From assembly GCA_052170555.1 (NCBI GenBank), contig JBQNAI010000011.1, positions 1-59,476 of the forward strand: DNA of 59,476 nucleotides, written 5' to 3'. The notes beneath the pieces are model-generated. The model was not told the DNA's origin, made no database searches, and saw only the letters and a list, made by a program, of their open reading frames with translations. The position numbers and the translations under genes were made by a program. Source of the stretch: Scybalousia_A sp052170555. Its GTDB lineage: Bacteria > Bacteroidota > Bacteroidia > Bacteroidales > P3. This document shows positions 54,226 through 59,476 of this stretch, piece after piece. Numbering within the stretch: the stretch's first letter is position 1; the number at the start of each line of letters is the position of its first letter.

Positions 54226-55714
54226 GTACAGTAAAAAAGAAATAATATTTACTGCCGTTCTATGCCTATTGTTTTTACTTGGAGGAACGGTTGCCGTAGA
54301 TTATGAGTTTTATATCTATGCTTATCTACCTGTTATAGCATTTGGTATCTTACTTGTGATGCTTAAGTTTTATTATTCAGTATTTATCGTTGCTTTGCTG
54401 ACCCCTCTATCCATCATATTTAGAATGGAACATTTTTCTATCACAATTCCTACTGAACCTATATTGATTCTAGTGATGTTTTTATTTGTTTGGGAGTGTT
54501 TTTTCAATAAAAGTTATGATAAGACAGCTTTATTCAATCCCATTGCAAAAATAATATTTATCAATTTGGGGTGGATATTTATTACTGCTCTATTTTCATG
54601 GGATATTGTCATATCACTAAAATTTCTTGTTGCTCGTTTATGGTTTGTTATCCCATGTTATTTTATGATGGTGCCTATCTTTAAAGACATTAAAACTATT
54701 CGTTGGTTCATTGCTTTGTATGGTATTTCTCTCAGTGCCATAATAATATTCTGTACTGTTAAATTTGCAGCATTAGGTTTTGCATTCAATGAAATGAATC
54801 AAATACCTGCTCCATTTTACAACGACCACACTGCATATGGTGCGGCAATCGGCTTATTTACTCCCATAACTCTATACTTTGTTTTTGCAAAAAAGAGGTT
54901 GTGCCCCAGTAGATGGTATAGAATACTGTTTGTTTTTATCTCCATATGTTTATTTGTGGGATTAATACTATCTTATGCAAGGGCAACATGGATAAGTGTA
55001 ATGGTATCGGTTGGAATATTTTTATTAATATGGTTAAAAATCAAACTACGTACAATTATTATTACGGGGTCTTTGTTATTTGTACTAGGATTATTATTCT
55101 TCAATACTATAATCCAAGTATTAGAATCAAACAAGCAAGATTCTTCCGGAAATTTGGAAGAACACATGTCTTCCATTACGAATATTTCAACAGATGCATC
55201 TAATACCGAACGAATCAATCGCTGGTCATGTGCAATAAGAATGTTCAAGGAAAGACCTATCAGTGGCTGGGGTCCAGGGACCTATCAGTTCATATACGGT
55301 TCATACCAACGTTATTCGCAAAGAACAATTATCTCTACCAACGAAGGGACATTGGGCAATGCTCATAGCGAATACGTTGGGCCATTATGTGAACAAGGAT
55401 TGCCCGGCGGTATTATTGTTATACTGTTATTCGGCTATACTATTTACATTGGCATAAAAACTTTCAGAACAGCCGAAAATAAGGAAATTGCTTGGCTATC
55501 CTTATTTATTACATTAAGTTTAATAACCTATTATATACATGGAGTATTAAATAATTTTCTTGACACCGACAAATTGTCAGTTCCTTTTTGGGCAATGACA
55601 GCTATGATATCATCATTGTATATATATTCAAAGAGGTCTATGCCATCCAGTAGTTTAACCGATAATGACAAATATACAAATAATCAATTAGAATCCGATA
55701 GTAAAATAATATAA
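54209..55714 (+). CDS. O-antigen ligase/polymerase (Wzy_C family)
   Basis: 501 residues, about eleven membrane segments with a large periplasmic loop near 335-410 that contains the Wzy_C signature RINRWSCAIRMFKERPISGWGPGTYQF (in two stretches), HSEYVGPLCEQGLPGG with His near 385. Members either polymerise O-antigen repeat units (Wzy) or ligate them to lipid A-core (WaaL); the two are hard to tell apart by sequence. The adjacent, overlapping Wzz-like gene favours the polymerase reading. The start codon lies inside the wzz-like gene; no RBS-like motif stands out. A short intergenic region with direct repeats separates it from secA. Confidence 0.87.
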   Translation: MYKKSKYSKKEIIFTAVLCLLFLLGGTVAVDYEFYIYAYLPVIAFGILLVMLKFYYSVFIVALLTPLSIIFRMEHFSITIPTEPILILVMFLFVWECFFNKSYDKTALFNPIAKIIFINLGWIFITALFSWDIVISLKFLVARLWFVIPCYFMMVPIFKDIKTIRWFIALYGISLSAIIIFCTVKFAALGFAFNEMNQIPAPFYNDHTAYGAAIGLFTPITLYFVFAKKRLCPSRWYRILFVFISICLFVGLILSYARATWISVMVSVGIFLLIWLKIKLRTIIITGSLLFVLGLLFFNTIIQVLESNKQDSSGNLEEHMSSITNISTDASNTERINRWSCAIRMFKERPISGWGPGTYQFIYGSYQRYSQRTIISTNEGTLGNAHSEYVGPLCEQGLPGGIIVILLFGYTIYIGIKTFRTAENKEIAWLSLFITLSLITYYIHGVLNNFLDTDKLSVPFWAMTAMISSLYIYSKRSMPSSSLTDNDKYTNNQLESDSKII

Positions 55715-55768
55715 GCAATGAAGTCTATTCATAGAATGGCGAAGTGTAATTCTACTAAATTCTTTCCG

Positions 55769-55805
55769 AAAAAGAATTTTCTGTCTTCAAAAAAGAATTT
55801 TCTGT
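55769..55805. repeat. Two AAAAAGAATTTTCTGT copies at 21-bp spacing upstream of secA
   Basis: Copies at 55769-55784 and 55789-55805 (GAATTTTCTGT starts at 55774 and 55795). Each contains the symmetric AGAA-TT-TTCT. The second also reads as a weak hairpin CAAAAAAGAA..TTCTG..TTTTTTG and could partly terminate the wzy transcript. Confidence 0.5.
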
Positions 55806-55878
55806 TTTTTGAAAAAGGTGTATCAATATAAATAACAAATATATAAACAACGAACAAAAATAAAATCATATAAACAAA

Positions 55879-58800
55879 ATGGCAAATTTTTTATCGTTAC
55901 TTTTCGGTAACAAGTCGCAAAGAGATTTGAAAGATGTACGTCCTATTTTAGACAAATGTCTAAAAGCATACGACTCTATCAAAAATCTCAGCAATGATGA
56001 ATTACGTGCAAAAACTATTGAATTCAAACAGTTTATCTACGAAAGTGTAAAAAGAGAAGAGGAAGAAAAGAATCAGATTAAATACAAACTAGATACTGAT
56101 TTTGAAATATCAATAGATGACAAACAAAAATATTATAGCAGAATAGAAGAACTTGACAAAAAGATCTATGCTACAACTCAGGATATTTTAAATAAGATTT
56201 TACCTGAGGCATTTGCTGTTGTAAAAGAGACTGCCAAACGTTTTTTTGATAATTCTGAGGTAGAAGTTACAGCCAATGACTTTGATAGAATGTTAGCCAC
56301 AAAGAAGGATGCCATACGTATTGACGGCGATAAAGCTTATTATGGTAACGAATGGATGGCCGGCGGTAGTATGATTCATTGGGACATGATTCATTACGAT
56401 GTTCAGTTGATAGGAGGAGCTATTCTACATCAAGGAAAGATAGCAGAGATGGCCACAGGTGAGGGTAAGACATTGGTAGCAACACTTCCCATCTATCTTA
56501 ATGCACTTTCTGGTAAGGGAGTCCATGTTGTAACGGTTAATGACTATCTTGCAAAGCGTGATAGCGAATGGATGGGACGTTTGTTTGAATTTCATGGGTT
56601 GAGTGTCGATTGTATAGATAAACACGAACCAAACAGTGAAGCCAGACGCAATGCCTACAATAGTGATATAACATACGGTACCAACAATGAGTTCGGCTTT
56701 GATTATCTTAGAGACAATATGTGTAACAATGTCAACGAAATAGTTCAAAGGGAACATAATTACGCTATTGTAGACGAAGTTGACTCTGTCTTGATAGACG
56801 ATGCACGTACCCCTTTAATTATTTCCGGTCCGACTCCTAAAGGTGAGGACCAAGAATTTGATAGATTCTGTCCTATAATTGAGAAACTTTATAATGCACA
56901 ACGTACCGAGGTGACGCAAATCATTGCTGATGCACGTAAGTTGCTGGAAAATTCACAAAAAGATGCCAAACAAGAGGCGGAAGGTGGTAAATTGTTGTTG
57001 AGAGCACACCACGGATTACCTAAGAATAAAGCATTGATAAAATTATTATCCGAACCGGGCATGAAATCGTTGATGCTAAAAACCGAGAATTTTTATATGC
57101 AGGACCAAAGTCGTGAGATGCATATCGTTGACGATGAATTGTATTTTGTTATTCAAGAACAACAAAATACAATAGAGTTGACGGAAAAAGGAATGGACTT
57201 TTTGTCCAAACTGGGTGAGGATCCTAAGTTTTATTTGTTGCCGGATGTTGGTTCGTTATTAGCAGATCTTGAAAAGGAACAACTACCAAATGACCAGAAA
57301 GCTCAGAAAAAAGATGAGATTATGCAGAACTTTGCCGTACAAAGCGATAGAGTTCATACTATCAATCAACTGTTGAAAGCATATACACTATTTGAGAACA
57401 ATGTTGAATACGTTGTTATCAATAATGAAGTCAAAATTGTGGACGAACAGACGGGGCGTATTATGGAGGGCAGACGCTATTCGGATGGATTGCATCAAGC
57501 AATAGAAGCTAAGGAAAAGGTAAAAGTTCAAGCTGCAACTCAAACCTATGCTACTATAACATTACAAAACTATTTCCGTATGTACAAAAAGCTTGCGGGA
57601 ATGACAGGTACTGCCGAGACGGAGGCAGGGGAATTTTGGAATATCTACAAACTTGATGTAGTAACCATACCTACCAATAGGCCAGTTATTCGTTTGGACA
57701 ATGAAGATTTGATATACAAAACAAAGCGAGAGAAGTTTGCTGCCGTCATTCAAGAGGTAGAGAATTTAAAAAACCAAAATCGTCCGGTACTTATCGGTAC
57801 TGTAGATGTTGAAACTTCCGAATTACTAAGCAAGATGCTTAAACTCAGGAGAATTACTCATCAAGTTTTGAATGCCAAGTTGCACCAAAAGGAAGCAGAG
57901 ATTGTTGCTTTGGCGGGCAAAGCTGGAGCAGTTACCATTGCAACCAATATGGCCGGTCGTGGTACGGATATCAAATTGGGAGAAGGCGTTAAGGAAGCTG
58001 GCGGGTTGGCTATCATCGGTACAGAACGCCACGAATCTCGTCGTGTAGACAGGCAGTTACGAGGTCGTGCCGGTCGTCAAGGAGACCCCGGTTCCTCACA
58101 GTTTTTTGTTTCCTTGGAAGATAAACTTATGCGTTTGTTCGGCTCGGAAAGAATGGTCAAAATGATGGACCGTTTGGGCATCAAAGAGGGTGAAGTTATT
58201 CAACACTCTATGATGACCAGGTCTATTGAAAGAGCTCAAAAGAAAGTGGAGGAAAACAACTTTGGTATTCGTAAGCGATTGTTGGAATACGATGATGTAA
58301 TGAACAATCAACGAACAGTTATCTATACTAAACGACACAATGCTCTTTATGGAGACAAACTTGCCATTGATATTTCTAATATGATGTTTGATTGCGTTTC
58401 TGTGTTAGTTGATAACATTGAGTCTTACGAAGATTTGAAGATACAATTTATGAGGATTTGTGGTTTTGAGTTTCCGATGCAAGAGGAGGATTTCAATCAT
58501 AGTAAACGTAGCGAAATCAAAGAGAGTGTATTCACTACTGTTTACGATTATTATAAGGAACGTATGGATAAGATTGCGTTTTTGGCTTTTCCTTTCGTTA
58601 AGAGCTTGGTTGAGAGCAATGCCACACGATACGAGAACGTTGCTTTTCCTATTACTGACGGTATCCGTACGCTTAACACTATTGCACCTATCAAAAAGTC
58701 TTACGAATCTGCCGGCAAAGAGATTGCATTGAGTGTTGAGAAGAGCATAACCCTGCAAATCATAGATAATGCTTGGAAAGAACACCTGAGGAACTTGGAC

Positions 58801-59178
58801 GACTTGCGTCAGAACGTACAAAATGCTTCTTATGAGCAGAAAGATCCGTTGGTAATTTACAAGATAGAGTCGTTCAATTTGTTTGAGCAGATGCTGATAG
58901 AAATCAATAGAGATATCACCTCATTTCTTTGTCGTGCCTCCTTGCCTCTACCTCAACAATCTATGCGTCAGAGTGATGACATCCAAACAGACCAACGCGG
59001 TATTCGTACCTCACGTGAGGATGTTGGTCAGCAACGTCAACAGTTTGCGACCAATTCCGAACAGCAACAAAAACGACAGCCAGTACATGTAGATAAAAAA
59101 GTAGGACGCAACGACCCGTGTCCTTGTGGTAGTGGCAAAAAATACAAGAACTGCCATGGCAGGAACGCCGACGAATAA
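55879..59178 (+). CDS. secA: Protein translocase subunit SecA
   Basis: 1099 residues, long for the family as usual in Bacteroidota; about 90 residues more than E. coli precede the ATPase motif. SecA is the motor that pushes pre-proteins through SecYEG. Walker A MATGEGKT (191-198), the VTVNDYLAKRD block, the Walker B region VDEVDSVLIDDARTPLIISG, EAGEFWNIYKLDVVTIPTN and TNMAGRGTDIKLG with RQLRGRAGRQGDPGSSQFF are intact. The C-terminus has the zinc motif CPCGSGKKYKNCHG (Cys 1081, 1083, 1092, His 1093) after a low-complexity Gln-rich linker. No consensus promoter is visible just upstream; it may be partly read from the wzy transcript. The last third has a more balanced base composition than its neighbours. 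Confidence 0.98.
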   Translation: MANFLSLLFGNKSQRDLKDVRPILDKCLKAYDSIKNLSNDELRAKTIEFKQFIYESVKREEEEKNQIKYKLDTDFEISIDDKQKYYSRIEELDKKIYATTQDILNKILPEAFAVVKETAKRFFDNSEVEVTANDFDRMLATKKDAIRIDGDKAYYGNEWMAGGSMIHWDMIHYDVQLIGGAILHQGKIAEMATGEGKTLVATLPIYLNALSGKGVHVVTVNDYLAKRDSEWMGRLFEFHGLSVDCIDKHEPNSEARRNAYNSDITYGTNNEFGFDYLRDNMCNNVNEIVQREHNYAIVDEVDSVLIDDARTPLIISGPTPKGEDQEFDRFCPIIEKLYNAQRTEVTQIIADARKLLENSQKDAKQEAEGGKLLLRAHHGLPKNKALIKLLSEPGMKSLMLKTENFYMQDQSREMHIVDDELYFVIQEQQNTIELTEKGMDFLSKLGEDPKFYLLPDVGSLLADLEKEQLPNDQKAQKKDEIMQNFAVQSDRVHTINQLLKAYTLFENNVEYVVINNEVKIVDEQTGRIMEGRRYSDGLHQAIEAKEKVKVQAATQTYATITLQNYFRMYKKLAGMTGTAETEAGEFWNIYKLDVVTIPTNRPVIRLDNEDLIYKTKREKFAAVIQEVENLKNQNRPVLIGTVDVETSELLSKMLKLRRITHQVLNAKLHQKEAEIVALAGKAGAVTIATNMAGRGTDIKLGEGVKEAGGLAIIGTERHESRRVDRQLRGRAGRQGDPGSSQFFVSLEDKLMRLFGSERMVKMMDRLGIKEGEVIQHSMMTRSIERAQKKVEENNFGIRKRLLEYDDVMNNQRTVIYTKRHNALYGDKLAIDISNMMFDCVSVLVDNIESYEDLKIQFMRICGFEFPMQEEDFNHSKRSEIKESVFTTVYDYYKERMDKIAFLAFPFVKSLVESNATRYENVAFPITDGIRTLNTIAPIKKSYESAGKEIALSVEKSITLQIIDNAWKEHLRNLDDLRQNVQNASYEQKDPLVIYKIESFNLFEQMLIEINRDITSFLCRASLPLPQQSMRQSDDIQTDQRGIRTSREDVGQQRQQFATNSEQQQKRQPVHVDKKVGRNDPCPCGSGKKYKNCHGRNADE

Positions 59179-59211
59179 CCTTTGAACCCATTATTATAAC
59201 TGCCATAATTC

Positions 59212-59252
59212 AAAAAGACTTATAGTACCAACGCTATAAGTCTTTTTCTATT
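59212..59252 (+). terminator. Terminator of secA
   Basis: Fourteen-bp perfect stem AAAAAGACTTATAG (59212-59225) / CTATAAGTCTTTTT (59234-59247) with an 8-nt loop and further T-rich sequence; 34 nt after the stop. Confidence 0.9.
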
Positions 59253-59264
59253 TTCTTTCAATTT

Positions 59265-59476
59265 CAAGGCAATGTCTTCTAATTTTAGAATGTTTATTTT
59301 CGGTTTTCAACCCTTAATTCTGAGCTTCCAACATTAATTTTTCAATTAAAAACCTTTCAATTCCCAATTTCAAGGCAATGTCTTCTAATTTTAGAATGTT
59401 TATTTTCGGTTTTCAACCCTTAATTCTGAGCTTCCAACATTAATTTTTCAATTAAAAACCTTTCAATTCCCAATTT
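59265..59476. repeat. Tandem repeat, two identical 106-bp units, running to the window end
   Basis: Units 59265-59370 and 59371-59476 are identical base by base; a partial similarity (CTTTCAATTT) precedes the first. The unit length is not a multiple of three and the unit has no open frame, so it is non-coding. The window ends exactly at a unit boundary, so more copies may follow. Confidence 0.95.

Noticed and set aside
58405..58821. 138-codon minus-strand frame within secA
   Set aside because: Antisense shadow of a well-supported conserved gene.

Overview
The window looks like a chromosomal segment of an AT-rich member of the Bacteroidota, probably order Bacteroidales. Four signs support this. 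Many genes are preceded by the Bacteroidota -7 promoter box TAnnTTTG(C), several with a TTTG -33 box 19-20 bp upstream. There is a canonical type IX secretion (T9SS) type A sorting domain. Several families are typical of the phylum: a DUF3127 protein, a putative porin, a WbqC-like protein, a DivIC-like protein and a DHODH-like protein. The signal peptides end in the usual AQ/SQ motif. I saw no rRNA, tRNA, insertion sequence, prophage or CRISPR.

Layout. Positions 1-4040 (minus) hold the first ~1346 codons of a secreted protein of alternating choice-of-anchor-J-like and fibronectin III modules that runs off the left edge. Next come a small cysteine-rich secreted protein with an unusually long nested hairpin right behind it, pckA, and a thiL/HAD-phosphatase/divIC-like operon. 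folC is transcribed divergently from thiL across an array of four palindromes spaced exactly 22 bp apart. From 10.7 to 23.5 kb there are housekeeping and envelope genes: a large exported helical protein, WbqC-like, PAP2 phosphatase with a barrel-like tail, DUF3127, an S9 lipoprotein peptidase, a deoxyhypusine-synthase-like enzyme, dusB, cdd, an aspartate-type aminotransferase and a membrane TPR protein. From 23.7 to 33.4 kb lie a DHODH-like protein, a four-helix-bundle protein, holB, a trxB-porin pair, an mscS-flippase pair and a Cu/Zn-type efflux permease with an HMA domain. From 33.6 to 39.8 kb (minus) lie tpiA, prmA and a 1490-residue exported protein of unknown function.

Positions 40060-51975 are one gene of 3971 codons, a giant T9SS cargo protein with two parallel beta-helix regions, CARDB/Ig-like modules, a lamin-tail-like region, a GEVED domain and a C-terminal sorting domain. 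Two halves share the same module order about 1.4 kilo-residues apart. After it come a small secreted orphan, a Wzz/Wzy-type pair for polysaccharide chain length and polymerisation, and secA with a strong terminator. The window ends in two identical copies of a 106-bp tandem repeat.

How the parts could fit together (inference): SecA exports the signal-peptide proteins; T9SS would move the giant protein across the outer membrane; and in T9SS bacteria such cargo is commonly anchored to an LPS whose O-chain needs Wzy/Wzz-type enzymes, which are encoded next door. The most unexpected non-coding signal is a recurring style of intergenic element: short palindromes or TCACACTTTA/GAGATTAA-type words repeated at 21-22 bp (two helical turns) at several separate loci.
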